A stretch of DNA of 64,000 bases, from assembly GCA_001596155.1 (NCBI GenBank), contig CP014771.1, positions 2,232,001-2,296,000 on the forward strand, given 5' to 3'. The notes below the pieces were generated by a model that was not told the DNA's origin, ran no database searches, and saw nothing but the letters and a program-made list of their open reading frames with translations. Source of the DNA: Hymenobacter psoromatis (lineage in GTDB: Bacteria; Bacteroidota; Bacteroidia; Cytophagales; Hymenobacteraceae). This document shows, piece after piece, positions 15,381 through 24,969 of this stretch; the first letter of the stretch is position 1, and each line of letters opens with the position of its first letter. Position numbers and translations under genes: made by a program.

Positions 15381-17417
15381 CTACTTGGTAATGACCAGCT
15401 CGACGCGGCGGTTGAGCTTGCGGGTTTCCTCGCGGTCGTTGCTGAATTTGGGCTTGGCTCCGCCGAAACCGACGGTGGTGATGCGGCGGGCAGTCACGCC
15501 TTTATCGACCAAGTAGCGCTTCACGGCCGCCACGCGGTCCTCGCTGAGCTTCACGTTAAGAGCGGGGGTGCCCACGTTGTCGGTGTGGCCTTCGAGGCGG
15601 ATTTCGAGCTGCGGGTTGTCTTTCAGCGACTCGGCCAGTTTATTGAGGGTAGCGAACGACGAGCCCAGCAGCTTGGCTTGGGCCTGCACGAAGAGCAGGT
15701 CGGGCAGGTCGAGGCGCGAGCCCACGGTGGCGGGCGTGAGGCGCGGCTCGTAGCGGCGCGACTCGCCGGCCCGCACCGCGAACGTATCGACGCGGGTGAG
15801 CAGGCCGGCGGTAGTCACCACGCGGTAGCGGCCGGGGGCCAGCGACATCTGGAAGCCCACCTGGTCGGCCCGCGCCGTGCTGCGAAAGTCAATCGGCCCG
15901 CCAATCATCAGGGCCTGCACCTCGGCCCCGCCCGCGATGGGCTGGCCAGTTCGTCCGTCGAGCACGCGGCCCATGACGAGCGCGCGGGGCTGGCCCAAGG
16001 GGTCGGCCGCGGCGGCCGCGAGGGCAGCCGAGTCCACGACCGGCGGCGGGCCGGGCGGCGTGCGAAACAGCTTTTTGGGGTTCGTGTCCTTGGCGCCGGT
16101 GCTGGCATAGTAGGCCGTGCCGTCGGGGCCGAGGGCGAAAAACGCGTCGTAGCCCGGCCCGTTGAAGCGCGGCCCCAGGTTCTCGGGCTGGCTCCACTTG
16201 GTCCAGGAATCGTCGAGGCGCTGACTCACAAAAATGTCGGCTGAGCCGTAGCCCTGGTGGCCGTAAGAGCTGAAATACAAGGTCTTGCCATCGGCCGCCA
16301 GCCACGGCGCAAACTCGTAGCCCGGCGAGTTGACGACCATGCCTAGGCTCTGGGGTGCCGAGTAGCCGCCCGCGCCATCGGCCCGGCTCAGGTACAGGTC
16401 GTTGCCGCCCTGCGAGTCGTCGCGCTCCAGGCTCAGCAGCAGAATTTTCTCATCCGGCGTCATAAAAAAACCCGTGCCGGGGCTTAGGCTGCTGAAGTTG
16501 CTGATGCGCAGGGGGGTAGGGCCAGCGTTGCCGCCCACCGCCACCCGCGCCGCGCCCTGGTCGCGCAGCGGGCCGGCGTCGTAGGTGCCCAGCAGCAGCA
16601 GCGACGGACTGCCGGCCGGCCCCACCACCGCCTGCACGGCGTTATTCTGGGCCGTGTTGAGGCCGGGTGGGCGGTCGGGGCGGGTGGGGGCGGCCCAGGT
16701 GCGGCCCGCGTCGGCGCTCTGGCTCAGCCAGATATCGCCGGTTTCGGTCAGGCCCTCGGTGTTGCCGGCAAAGCGCGTGCGGTTGAAATACAGCCCTTTG
16801 CCGTCGGGCGTGGGCACGGGCTGCAGCTCACTGCCACCGGCCGAGCTGAGGGCCGGCAGCGCCTCGGGCGCGGCAAAATAGGGCGGCCCGGTGGCCAGCT
16901 TCAATTGCAATTGAAACAAGCGCCAGAGCTGGCTGGAGCGCCCTACCCCCCGCGCCGCCACAATGGCGGTGTTGTTGAATTTGTTGTTGGCTGCGAGCGT
17001 CGCCACCCGGTCGTCGAGCCGGTTTTGGAGCTGAAACGTGCCGGGCGCGCCGGTGGGCACCAGCCGCCACTGCTGGCCCAGCCCGCCCGTGAACGGCCGC
17101 TGCACCAGCGGCGTAGTGGCGTTGGGCTCGGCACCGGGCGCGGCTTCCAGGGTCAGGCACAGGCCGCTGTGTTTGGCTTCGAGGCGGTAATATTCGCCGC
17201 CTTCCCGGATGGTAACCAGGTGCCACTGCTGGCTGGGCGCGTGGGTAAATTCCCACTGCACGGCCGGCGCGCCGCTGGTAATGGCGGCCTTGGCCACGTC
17301 GAGGCTGCGCCCGCTGGCCCGGTTGATAATGCCGTAGAACGCGCGGCTATCGGGCACGATGGCCGTTTGGGCCACCGCCGAAAATGCCAGCAAACACAGA
17401 AAAAGTACTCGAATCAT
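15381..17417 (-). CDS. OmpA family outer-membrane protein with ricin-type lectin and PD40 repeats
   Basis: A 678-residue exported protein. The signal peptide is MIRVLFLCLLAFSAVAQT. Residues about 25-170 look like a ricin-type beta-trefoil (YGIINRASGRSLDVAKAA, with QW repeats in VQWEF, QQWHLV, QQWRLV and SQLWRLF). Next come PD40/WD40-like propeller segments (PTPDGKGLYFNRTR, AADGKTLYFSSYGHQGYG, PDGTAYYAST). A carboxypeptidase-regulatory-like beta-sandwich follows at about 480-560. The C-terminus is an OmpA peptidoglycan-binding domain with LEGHTDNVGTPALN and NRRVELVI. It likely anchors the envelope and binds glycans; the ligand is unknown. The lectin plus PD40 plus OmpA order is typical of Bacteroidota. 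Confidence 0.92.
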   Translation of the reverse strand: MIRVLFLCLLAFSAVAQTAIVPDSRAFYGIINRASGRSLDVAKAAITSGAPAVQWEFTHAPSQQWHLVTIREGGEYYRLEAKHSGLCLTLEAAPGAEPNATTPLVQRPFTGGLGQQWRLVPTGAPGTFQLQNRLDDRVATLAANNKFNNTAIVAARGVGRSSQLWRLFQLQLKLATGPPYFAAPEALPALSSAGGSELQPVPTPDGKGLYFNRTRFAGNTEGLTETGDIWLSQSADAGRTWAAPTRPDRPPGLNTAQNNAVQAVVGPAGSPSLLLLGTYDAGPLRDQGAARVAVGGNAGPTPLRISNFSSLSPGTGFFMTPDEKILLLSLERDDSQGGNDLYLSRADGAGGYSAPQSLGMVVNSPGYEFAPWLAADGKTLYFSSYGHQGYGSADIFVSQRLDDSWTKWSQPENLGPRFNGPGYDAFFALGPDGTAYYASTGAKDTNPKKLFRTPPGPPPVVDSAALAAAAADPLGQPRALVMGRVLDGRTGQPIAGGAEVQALMIGGPIDFRSTARADQVGFQMSLAPGRYRVVTTAGLLTRVDTFAVRAGESRRYEPRLTPATVGSRLDLPDLLFVQAQAKLLGSSFATLNKLAESLKDNPQLEIRLEGHTDNVGTPALNVKLSEDRVAAVKRYLVDKGVTARRITTVGFGGAKPKFSNDREETRKLNRRVELVITK

Positions 17418-17495
17418 CTCGCAAAGGTGGCGACGGGATGAGTTTCAACGGCTGACTGGTTGTTTGTCATAGCGCCTTTTGTCAGTGCGTCGCCT

Positions 17496-17635
17496 GTCAT
17501 TGCGAGCGTAACGAAGTGGAGCGCGGCAATCTTTCCTTGGTCGTTCGCATCGCTGGATTACTAACTCAAGCGTGCAGGAAAGATTGCCGCGCTCCACTTC
17601 GCCCTTGCTTGATGCGCAACATGCTCGCAATGACA
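17496..17635. repeat. intergenic inverted repeat (family A, GTCATTGCGAG type)
   Basis: The arms GTCATTGCGAGC and GCTCGCAATGAC bound a hairpin that includes GTGGAGCGCGGCAATCTTTC and its complement, with loop and imperfections between. This fills the gap between the OmpA-family gene and the amidohydrolase gene. GTCATTGCGAG-type hairpins are scattered in many bacterial genomes as REP-like elements. It relates to the GTCATTCCGAG copies at 30601, 38552, 42385 and 57008. Confidence 0.8.
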
Positions 17636-17659
17636 AACGGGTCGGCGATTCCCTACCCC

Positions 17660-18994
17660 CTATTCCAACCCATACTTCGCGCGAAACTTGCGGTCGAGGG
17701 CAGTTTGCTTGCTCTCAAGCGTCAGGCTGCGGCCGTCGATGTAGGCCTGGGTGAGGGCGTTGGTGCGCATGTCAAGCAGGTCGCCGCGGCTCACGATGAG
17801 CGTGGCCGACTTGCCCACTTCGAGGCTGCCGTAGTCTTTGTCGATGCCCATAATCCGGGCCGGACTGAGCGTAATGGCCGTGAGCGCCTGCTCTTTGGTC
17901 AGCCCGAAAGCCACGGCCTGGCCCGCCACGAAGGGCAGGTTGCGCGAGCGTGAGGTTTCCTGGTCGCCCTGAAAATCGAGGCAGTAGCGGATGCCGGCGG
18001 CTTGCAGCTGGGCGGGCAATTTGTAGGGCTGGTCGTAGTCGTCGCCGTCGCGGCGGGGCAGGGCCTGCACCCGGCTCAGCACCACGGGCACGTCGTTTTG
18101 CTTGAGAAAATCGAGCACCATCCAGGCGTCGCGGGCACCTACCAGGGCCACTTTTTGCACGCCCAGGCGCTTGGCCATCCGCACCGACTCAATCAATTCC
18201 TTGCCGTAGTCGGCGTGAATATAGAGCGTTTTAGTGCCGTCGAAAAGGCCCGTCATCGCGCTCAGGCGCAGGTTTTCCTTGCGGCCGGCGGGCAGCTGCC
18301 GGTAGGCCGCGGCTTCACTCATCAGCTGCTCCAGGTCGCGGAGCTGGGCGGTGCGGGCGTCCTGGCGGCGGGTGAGGGCAGCGGCATCCTCAGCCGGGTT
18401 GGCCTTGATAACCATCGCGGGCCAGGTGATATGCAGGCCATCGTCGGCCTTCACCACGGCATCCTGCCAGTTCCAGGCGTCGAGCTGCACCACCGAGCTG
18501 GCCCCCGACAGGAAGCCGCCGCGGGGGGTAGGCTGGGCCAGCAGCACGCCGTTGATGCGCACGGTGGGCGTCACATCCGAGTCAGTATTGTAGGCGATGA
18601 GCGCGCGCACGTTAGGGTTGAGCGCGCCCACTTCCTCCTCGTCCACCGTAGCTCGCACGGCCTCTACCTCACTCAGCCCCAGCGTAGTATTCGGCAAAAT
18701 CAGCCCCGGATATACCTGTTGCCCGCTGACGTCGCGCGCCTCATAACCCGTTTGAGTGAAGCCCGCGCGCGGCCCGGCGTACACCAGCCGGCCTTTGTCG
18801 AAGGCCACGGCGGCATTCTCAATCACCTGGCCGGTGCCGGTGTGCAACGTGCCGCCCACCAGCACGATAGGCGCGGCCTGCGCTGGCGCGGGGGTAGGCA
18901 CCTGCGCGGCAGCGGCGAAGGGCGCGAACAATAACCAGTAGGGGCGGGGCTTGCCCCCGCCCAGCGTGCGCGCCAATTGTGATAGTTTAGTCAT
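17660..18994 (-). CDS. secreted amidohydrolase-family protein
   Basis: A 444-residue protein of the amidohydrolase superfamily, adjacent to a larger relative and probably co-transcribed. The N-terminal composite-domain strands are present (IVLVGGTLHTGTGQVIENA) and the C-terminal ones too (LSPARIMGIDKDYGSLEVGKSATLIVSRGD). The usual HxH metal motif after 'VYPGLI' is replaced by LPNTTLGLSEVE, so the metal centre looks degenerate and it may not be catalytic. The N-terminus is a signal peptide whose n-region (TLGGGKPRPYW) is encoded by one arm of an inverted repeat. Paired secreted amidohydrolases like this are common in Bacteroidota and often annotated imidazolonepropionase-like. Confidence 0.88.
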   Translation of the reverse strand: MTKLSQLARTLGGGKPRPYWLLFAPFAAAAQVPTPAPAQAAPIVLVGGTLHTGTGQVIENAAVAFDKGRLVYAGPRAGFTQTGYEARDVSGQQVYPGLILPNTTLGLSEVEAVRATVDEEEVGALNPNVRALIAYNTDSDVTPTVRINGVLLAQPTPRGGFLSGASSVVQLDAWNWQDAVVKADDGLHITWPAMVIKANPAEDAAALTRRQDARTAQLRDLEQLMSEAAAYRQLPAGRKENLRLSAMTGLFDGTKTLYIHADYGKELIESVRMAKRLGVQKVALVGARDAWMVLDFLKQNDVPVVLSRVQALPRRDGDDYDQPYKLPAQLQAAGIRYCLDFQGDQETSRSRNLPFVAGQAVAFGLTKEQALTAITLSPARIMGIDKDYGSLEVGKSATLIVSRGDLLDMRTNALTQAYIDGRSLTLESKQTALDRKFRAKYGLE

Positions 18995-19046
18995 TTGAGT
19001 GGACGATTTTGTTCAACAACGGGTGGGGGCAAGCCCCACCCCTACT
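18937..19046. repeat. inverted repeat pair spanning the start of an amidohydrolase gene (family B)
   Basis: AGTAGGGGCGGGGCTTGCCC at 18937 and the complement of AGTAGGGGTGGGGCTTGCCC ending at 19046 form a stem of about 26 bp with two mismatches and a long loop of about 57 bases. The left arm lies inside the signal-peptide codons of the gene at 17660-18994, and the right arm supplies the TAG stop (19042-19044) of the gene before it. The core matches the element at 3352-3439. Confidence 0.8.
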
Positions 19047-22000
19047 TCTCTTGCCCAATAGTATCGCAAGTCCAGTGGCCGGTGGTCTTCTCCCTGGCCG
19101 CTTGCGTAGGCGCGCCGGTTTTGCGGGCGGCCAGCATGGCTTGCACCAAGCGCTGGCGCTCCTGGTCGCGCTGCTGGCGCAGCTCCAGGTCTTTTTTCAG
19201 GCTGAAATACTCGCGGCCATCGACGAAGGTATTTTCGGCTTTAGCATAGATGCTCAGCGGGTTATCGCTCCACAGCACCACGTCGGCATCCTTACCCTCC
19301 TTGATGCTGCCCATGTGCGCGTCGAGGTGCAGCATCCGGGCGGGGTTGATGGTGACGAACTCCAGGCACTCGGTTTCGGGAATGCCGCCGTACTTCACGC
19401 TCTTAGCGGCTTCCTGGTTGAGGCGGCGGCTCATCTCGGCGTCGTCCGAGTTGATGGCCACGTTCAGGCCCACGCGGTGCATGATGGCGGCGTTGAATGG
19501 AATGGCGTCGCGCACCTCATTTTTATAGGCCCACCAGTCGGAAAACGTGCTGGCATTGATGCCGCGCGCCTTCATCTTGTCGGCCACCTTGTAGCCTTCC
19601 AGAATGTGGGTGAACGTGTTGACTTTGAAGCCCATCTGGTCGGCCACGTTCATCAGCATGTTAATCTCGCTCTGCACGTAGCTGTGGCAGGTGATGTGGC
19701 GCGTATCGTGCACCACTTCCACCAGCGCATCCAGCTCCAAGTCGCGGCGGGGCTGCTCGGCGGCGGCCTGCTGTTTTTTTGGTAACTTATTGTACATCAA
19801 CCAGTCTTTCTCGTATTGCTTGGCGCGGGTGAAGGCGTCCACGAACACCTGCTCGGTGCCCATGCGCGTTTGCGGGAAGCGCAGCACGTTCAGCTCGCCC
19901 CAATTGCTCTGCTTCACGTTTTCGCCCAGGGCAAACTTGATGAAGCCCGGCGCGTTGGCGATTTTCATCTCCTGGCCCGTCGCGCCCCAGCGCATTTTCA
20001 CCAGCGCCGACTGCCCGCCGATGGGATTGGCCGAGCCGTGCAGCAGCTGCGCGGCCACTACCCCCCCGCCAGGTCGCGGTAGATGCCCACGTCCTCGGGG
20101 TCAATGACATCGCCCACTCGCACCTCGCTGGTAACGGCCTGGGTGCCTTCGTTCACACCTTCGGCAATGGCCAGGTGCGAATGCTCGTCAATGATGCCCG
20201 GCGTGAGGTGCTTACCGGTGCCATCCAGGGTGCGCGCGCCGGCCGGGGCGGCCAGGTTCCGGCCGATTTTCTGAATCTTGCCGCCGCTCAGCAGCACGTC
20301 GGTATTCTCCAGCCGGCCGGCCTTTTCACTGGTCCAGACGGTGGCGTTTTTGATGAGCACCGGCTGCAGTACCGGCGGGCCGCCCAGGCCGTAGGCCCCG
20401 AGCGGGTAGCTCACCTTGCCCAGCACGAGGGGGGGTAGGGATTTGGCCGAGTCGCGGCGGGCCTGGCGGCTGGCCTCGTCGCGGCGGCGGGCGCGCCAGG
20501 TCACGGGCGTGCCGTCGGGCAGCTGGCCATCGCCACTAAAGGTCTTGCTCTCAGCCGCGTAGTAGCCGCTGAGGCGAATAGCGCCCGCGTTGGCGGGCGG
20601 CGTGCTGTTGTTGGTGGGCTTGGCGGGCTTCTTCTGAATTTTATCGGCGGGGTTGAAGACCAGCGTGGCCAACTCGGTGCTCACGGCGATGGAGCCGCGC
20701 ACCGTATCGCCGGCCGTGGGTAGTACGCGCAGCTCGGGCGTTTCGGGCTTGCCGCCCTGGATGAGCAGCGACATATCCGCGCCAATGCGAAACTCGTTGT
20801 CTTTTACCTTATTAGCCGTCACGATGCTCAGCGCATACACGCCCCGGTAGTCGGTGGGCAGCGTCGAGAGCTGGTAGCGTTCGCCCTGCACCCAGTTGTC
20901 GAGCAGCACCGTACTTTCATCGAGCAACGGGCGCGAGCAGATGAGGAAGTTGGCCACGAGGCCAGGGCGCAGGCTACCTACCTCATTCTCGGCGTGCAGC
21001 AGGCGGGCCGGCGTGGCCGTGAGGGCCTGCAGAATCTGCTGTTCGGTGAGGCCGTAGCGGGCGGCTTTGCGCACGTTGGGCCAGAATTTGGTCTTGTCCT
21101 TGAGGTCGGCCGCCGTGAAGCAGAAGGGCAGGCCGGCCTGGGCCAGCCGGGCGGCGTTGGCCGGGGCCTGCTCCCAGTGCTGCATGTCTTCGAGGGCAAT
21201 GCGCTGGGCATCGTACACATCGTCAACCTGATACGCCTCCGGGAAATTGACGGGCACCACGAACGTGGCCCCGGTGGTTTTCAGCTCGGGCAGGCGTTGG
21301 TACTCGTCGCCGTGGCCTTTGATAATGTACTGCACGCCGGCCTCGTCCCCTACCCTATCGGCGCGCAGCGCCGAGAGCTTGTCGCGCACCTCAAAAATGG
21401 CGGGCAGGCTTTTTTGGCGGCTCAGGGCCTGCAAGCTCAGGTTCTGCTCACGGCGCGGGTTGCGCTGGTTCCAGCTGGCGTCGAGGTAGGTCTGGCGCAG
21501 CAGCGCGATACTGCCCATCAGCGAGCTAGGGTAGTCCTGGGTCGAAGTGCCTTTATCAAACGACAAGCCGCTGGCGGCCCGGTCGAGCAAAAGCACCTCG
21601 TTTTCCTTGAGGTCCGTGTTGAGGCTCACCAACGCCGCCGTGCCGCGCATAATGCCGTCGGGCTGCTGCGTGAGCACCGCCCCGAAGCCCAGCTGCCGGT
21701 AGGCTTTGGCCTGCTCGGCGTTGATTTTGAACAGCTCAGCCGCGTTGGCTTCGGGGTGAATGGCTTGGTTCCAGTCGTAGGCCCCCGCCTTTTGCGAGTC
21801 GAACTGCGGGCCGCCGCCGCGCCGGCCGCGCCGCTCGGGAGCCTTGGTTTCGGGCACGCCGTAGCTGGTGAAAATATCGACCAGACCAGGGTACACGAAC
21901 TGCCCGCGCAGGTCGCGCACCACCGCGCCAGCCGGAATTTTAACCGAAGCTGTAGGCCCAACCGCCTCCACTTTTCCCTCCCGAATGACGAGCGTCGCGT

Positions 22001-22181
22001 CCTTCAGCTGGGTCTGGTAGTCAGTCTGAATGGTGGCGTGCGTGAAAGCGTAGAGGCCCGGCCGCTGGTCGTACACGCCGTTGCGGGGGTAGGTGCCGGG
22101 CTGCGCCAGCGCCGGCGCGGCCGCGCCCAGGCCCAGCAAAGCCAGCCCGGCGCGCAGCGAAAAAGAGAGCTTCGGAGTCAA
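19042..22181 (-). pseudogene. large secreted tandem-domain amidohydrolase, split by a 1-base frameshift
   Basis: Two frames, 20058-22181 and 19042-20058, join into one ~1045-residue protein of the two-domain secreted amidohydrolase family. A lipid-like signal region ends ALLGLGAAAPALAQ. The first domain (VVRDLRGQFVYPGLVDIFTSYG) lacks metal ligands. The second carries the HxH in TPGIIDEHSHLAI, and downstream metal-site segments HDTRHITCHSYVQSE, NTFTHILEGYKVADK and NSDDAEMSR. The break is in the run of seven G at 20061-20067: ...CTG GCG GGG GGG TAG. One extra G restores LAGGVVAAQLLHGSANPIGG. The split separates the HxH from the other ligands, so neither half should be active. Start TTG 22181 is preferred because a promoter box lies just upstream at 22243-22250. 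A sequencing error or phase variation remains possible. Confidence 0.85.
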
Positions 22182-22242
22182 GGTAGAACCAATAAAAAGC
22201 AACGGAGTAAAAAGCCGGCATCCACGCGGCCGACCCCTGCGC

Positions 22243-22250
22243 CAAAAGTA
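22243..22250 (-). promoter_or_regulatory. Bacteroidota -7 promoter box of the amidohydrolase operon
   Basis: On the minus strand TACTTTTG matches TAnnTTTG, about 62 bases upstream of the TTG at 22181. This makes longer starts upstream (to 22268) unlikely, since they would lie before the transcription start. Confidence 0.6.
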
Positions 22251-22336
22251 GCAGCGGGCGGGCACCAAGCTGCATCCTATCCCGAATTATTATCGTTTTT
22301 TTCAGGTAACTTTCTTTCTTCAACCGCTTCTTTCTC

Positions 22337-22546
22337 ATGCGCAAAGGCACCCAGGTCAGTTGGAAATACGGCACCGGCACGGCCACCGGCAAAATCGAAT
22401 CCGTCCACAAAGAATCCATCACCCGCAAGCTCAAGGGCAGCGACATCACCCGCCACGGCACGGCCGATAACCCGGCCTTCGTTATCGTGCAGGACAACGG
22501 CGACCGGGTTCTTAAGCTCAAAAGCGAAGTAAAACCAATTAGCTGA
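22337..22546 (+). CDS. DUF2945 / HVA1 TUDOR-like small protein
   Basis: A 69-residue protein that is almost all one SH3/Tudor-like barrel: KGTQVSWKYGTGTATGKIES, then HGTADNPAFVIVQDNGDRVLK. It matches the DUF2945 family (hypervirulence-associated TUDOR domain), found as single-domain proteins in bacteria and often in stress clusters. Function unknown. It starts at ATG 22337, 156 bases from the divergent amidohydrolase start. Confidence 0.85.
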   Translation: MRKGTQVSWKYGTGTATGKIESVHKESITRKLKGSDITRHGTADNPAFVIVQDNGDRVLKLKSEVKPIS

Positions 22547-22618
22547 CCGTGATTACCTTTATCCGTTTTTTATAGCTATCTCTTTCCTTATTTCTTTTCC
22601 TTATGTCCCTTTTCACTC

Positions 22619-23059
22619 ATGCCCTTTTCTACTGCTGAGTTTTATGCCGTGCGCTACCAGGCCGAGCCGCCGCTGGTGCGGGGGGTAGTGCAACGGCCAC
22701 TCTCCCCGGCCGAGTTCACGGAAGCCTGTGAGTTGCTGCTGGCAATGGCGCAACGGCACCAGTGCCCGTTTTGGCTGCTCGATGGCCAGGCCGACACTGC
22801 CGAGCGCCCAACTGACGTGTACGATTGGCTGGGCGACGAATTTCTGCCCCGCGTGTACAAAACGCTGGGGCTCATTCCGTGCCTGGCCTTCGTGGCGCGG
22901 GCCGAGTTTTGGGAGGCGCTGCAAGCCCGCAACTATGCCTCGCCCACCAGCACGCTGTTCGCGACCACGTTTCGGGCCGACTGGTTTACCAGCGAGGCAG
23001 CTGCCCTGGCCTGGCTGGGGCAGTTCCGGCCGGCCATTGGCGTGCCGGTGGGGGGGTAG
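22619..23059 (+). CDS. hypothetical protein, STAS/SpoIIAA-like family
   Basis: A 146-residue soluble protein, starting MPFSTAEFYAVRYQAEPPLVR. Helix FTEACELLLAMAQRHQCPFW is followed by LLDGQADTAER, a WLGDEFLPRVYK segment, a strand LIPCLAFVARAEF and a C-terminal FTSEAAALAWLGQF. The same order is seen in the protein at 14698-15117, so the two are paralogs. Function unknown; STAS-like folds usually bind partners or small ligands. The last codons and stop read GGG GGG TAG GGC, the recurring motif. A hairpin terminator follows. Confidence 0.72.
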   Translation: MPFSTAEFYAVRYQAEPPLVRGVVQRPLSPAEFTEACELLLAMAQRHQCPFWLLDGQADTAERPTDVYDWLGDEFLPRVYKTLGLIPCLAFVARAEFWEALQARNYASPTSTLFATTFRADWFTSEAAALAWLGQFRPAIGVPVGG

Positions 23060-23080
23060 GGCCGCCATTTTTCTGCCAAA

Positions 23081-23119
23081 CAAGAAGCCCCGCCGGCAGC
23101 AGCTGGTGGGGCTTCTTGG
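23081..23119. terminator. bidirectional hairpin terminator
   Basis: CAAGAAGCCCC pairs with GGGGCTTCTTG around a 17-base loop. It lies between two convergent genes, with T-rich sequence on the left side, so it can end both transcripts. Confidence 0.75.
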
Positions 23120-23154
23120 TGAAGTCAGGTAAAAACCGGGGGGTAGGGCCGGGC

Positions 23155-24735
23155 CTAGCGGTTGTGCGGGTCGGGCTTGATGAAGGCTTCCTTCTCCATT
23201 TCTTCGGGCACCACCACGATGCCTTTTTGCAGCATCGAGTTGCGCTTGCCGTAGAGGAAATACACCACGAAGCCCACCAGCATCCAGCCAAAGGCTACTT
23301 TCAGCGTGAACGAGTCGAGGCCGATGATGAGCAGCGTACACACGCCCGCCCCCATAAAAGGCACCAGCGGAAACGACGGGGTAGAGAGCGGCGAACGGAA
23401 CGGGCGGTGCTGCTCAGGGTCCGACTTGCGCATAATCCACACGCCCAGGCTCACCAGCACGAAAGCCAGCAGGGTGCCGAATGAGGTGAGGTCGCCGGCC
23501 AGATTGCCAGGCACTAAGGCCGCGAACAAGCCCACGAATACCATCAAAATCAGGTTCGACTTGTAGGGCGTGTTGAAGCGCGGGTGGATGTCGGAGAAGG
23601 CTTTGGGCATCAGCCCGTCTTTGGCCATCGAGAAGAAAACGCGGCTCTGACCCATGAGCATCACGAGCATAACGGACGTGAAACCCAGCAGGATACCGAC
23701 CGTGACGGCCGTGGCCAGCCAGCCGTAGCCGGTCATGTGCGCCTTAATGGCATAGCTCACCGAAGCCTCGCCGCCAATGGCCGGGTCAGCAAATTCGCGC
23801 CAGTTGGCCACGCCCGTCAGCACGTACCCAAACAGGATGTAGAGCACCGTGCAGATGGCCAGCGAGCCCAGGATGCCGATGGGCATGTCGCGCTTGGGGT
23901 TGCGGGCTTCCTGCGCGGCCGTGCTCACGGCATCAAAACCAATAAAGGCAAAAAACACGATGCCCGCGCCGCCCAGCACGCCGCCCCAGCCGTGCTTGTT
24001 CCAGCCCTCGTAAGTGCGAACGACTTCGCCGGCGGCGTTTTTCACCACCGCGTCGGCCGGAATGAGGTAGGGCGTGTGGTTGGCGGGGTTGATGAACTGC
24101 CAGCCCACCCCGATGAACACGATAACGATAAGCACCTTCAGCACCACGATAATGGCGTTGAACATGGCCGACTCTTGGGTGCCTTTTACCAGCAACAAGC
24201 TCAGGGCCACGATGATGAGCAGCGCCGGCAGGTTGATAACCCCGTGCTCCGACACGCCATTGATGACGGCGTGCTCGAAAGGTGAGTGGCACAGACTATA
24301 CGGTATATCCGTACCAAAAGTCTCCAGCAGCTTATTCAGATATTCGCTCCAGGCGATGGACACGGTGGCCGCGCCCAGGGCGTATTCCATGATGAGCGCC
24401 CAGCCGATAATCCAGGCCACGAACTCGCCCATCGTGGTGTAGGCGTAGGTGTAGGCCGAGCCGGCGATGGGAATCATGGCCGCGAACTCGGCGTAGCAGA
24501 GGCCCGCGAACACGCAGCCGAAGGCCGCCAGCACGAAGGCCGCCGTCACGCCCGGCCCCGACGCCTGCGCGGCGGCGGCGGCGGTCCGCACGAACAGGCC
24601 CGCCCCGATGATGGCCCCCACGCCCAGTGCCAGGAGGTTGCCCGCGCCCAGCGTGCGTTGCAGGGTGCCGTGTCCGGTTGAGTTAGCTTCGCCCAGAAGT
24701 TGGGCGAGCGGTTTTTTGGCAAAAATACTAGCCAT
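23155..24735 (-). CDS. APC family amino acid permease
   Basis: A 526-residue inner-membrane transporter with about 12 helices. The first helix carries GVGAIIGAGLFVRTA, the unwound substrate-binding GAIIGxGxF motif of the APC superfamily, and helix 6 has FFAFIGFDAVSTAAQEARNP, the cationic amino acid transporter signature. The N-terminus resembles CAT-type permeases. Substrate is likely a basic or neutral amino acid; exact choice is unknown. ATG 24735 is preferred (MASIFAKKPLAQLLGE), as the upstream residues are basic and noncoding in style. It has no visible operon partner. Confidence 0.92.
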   Translation of the reverse strand: MASIFAKKPLAQLLGEANSTGHGTLQRTLGAGNLLALGVGAIIGAGLFVRTAAAAAQASGPGVTAAFVLAAFGCVFAGLCYAEFAAMIPIAGSAYTYAYTTMGEFVAWIIGWALIMEYALGAATVSIAWSEYLNKLLETFGTDIPYSLCHSPFEHAVINGVSEHGVINLPALLIIVALSLLLVKGTQESAMFNAIIVVLKVLIVIVFIGVGWQFINPANHTPYLIPADAVVKNAAGEVVRTYEGWNKHGWGGVLGGAGIVFFAFIGFDAVSTAAQEARNPKRDMPIGILGSLAICTVLYILFGYVLTGVANWREFADPAIGGEASVSYAIKAHMTGYGWLATAVTVGILLGFTSVMLVMLMGQSRVFFSMAKDGLMPKAFSDIHPRFNTPYKSNLILMVFVGLFAALVPGNLAGDLTSFGTLLAFVLVSLGVWIMRKSDPEQHRPFRSPLSTPSFPLVPFMGAGVCTLLIIGLDSFTLKVAFGWMLVGFVVYFLYGKRNSMLQKGIVVVPEEMEKEAFIKPDPHNR

Positions 24736-24969
24736 GCAAAAAGAGGTAAAAGAACGAGTGGGGGGAAATAGTAACCGTTTTTTCGCGTTGCGATAAGCCT
24801 GGGAAACGACCAGCCGGGCCGAAAATACGCGAAACTTTGCGACTGGCGCACTTCCGGGTTTGGCAAGGGCTTTGCGCACGGGCGCGCCGGGCAGTGCCTA
24901 CCCCCCGTTAGCCGGGCCATAGGCCCGCTGGGGCTGCCTTTTTAGTTTATTCATTATCAGCGATTGTTT

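Noticed and set aside
20994..22532. 512-codon plus-strand frame opposite the amidohydrolase
   Set aside because: Composition is that of antisense DNA and it overlaps a well-supported gene on the minus strand throughout.
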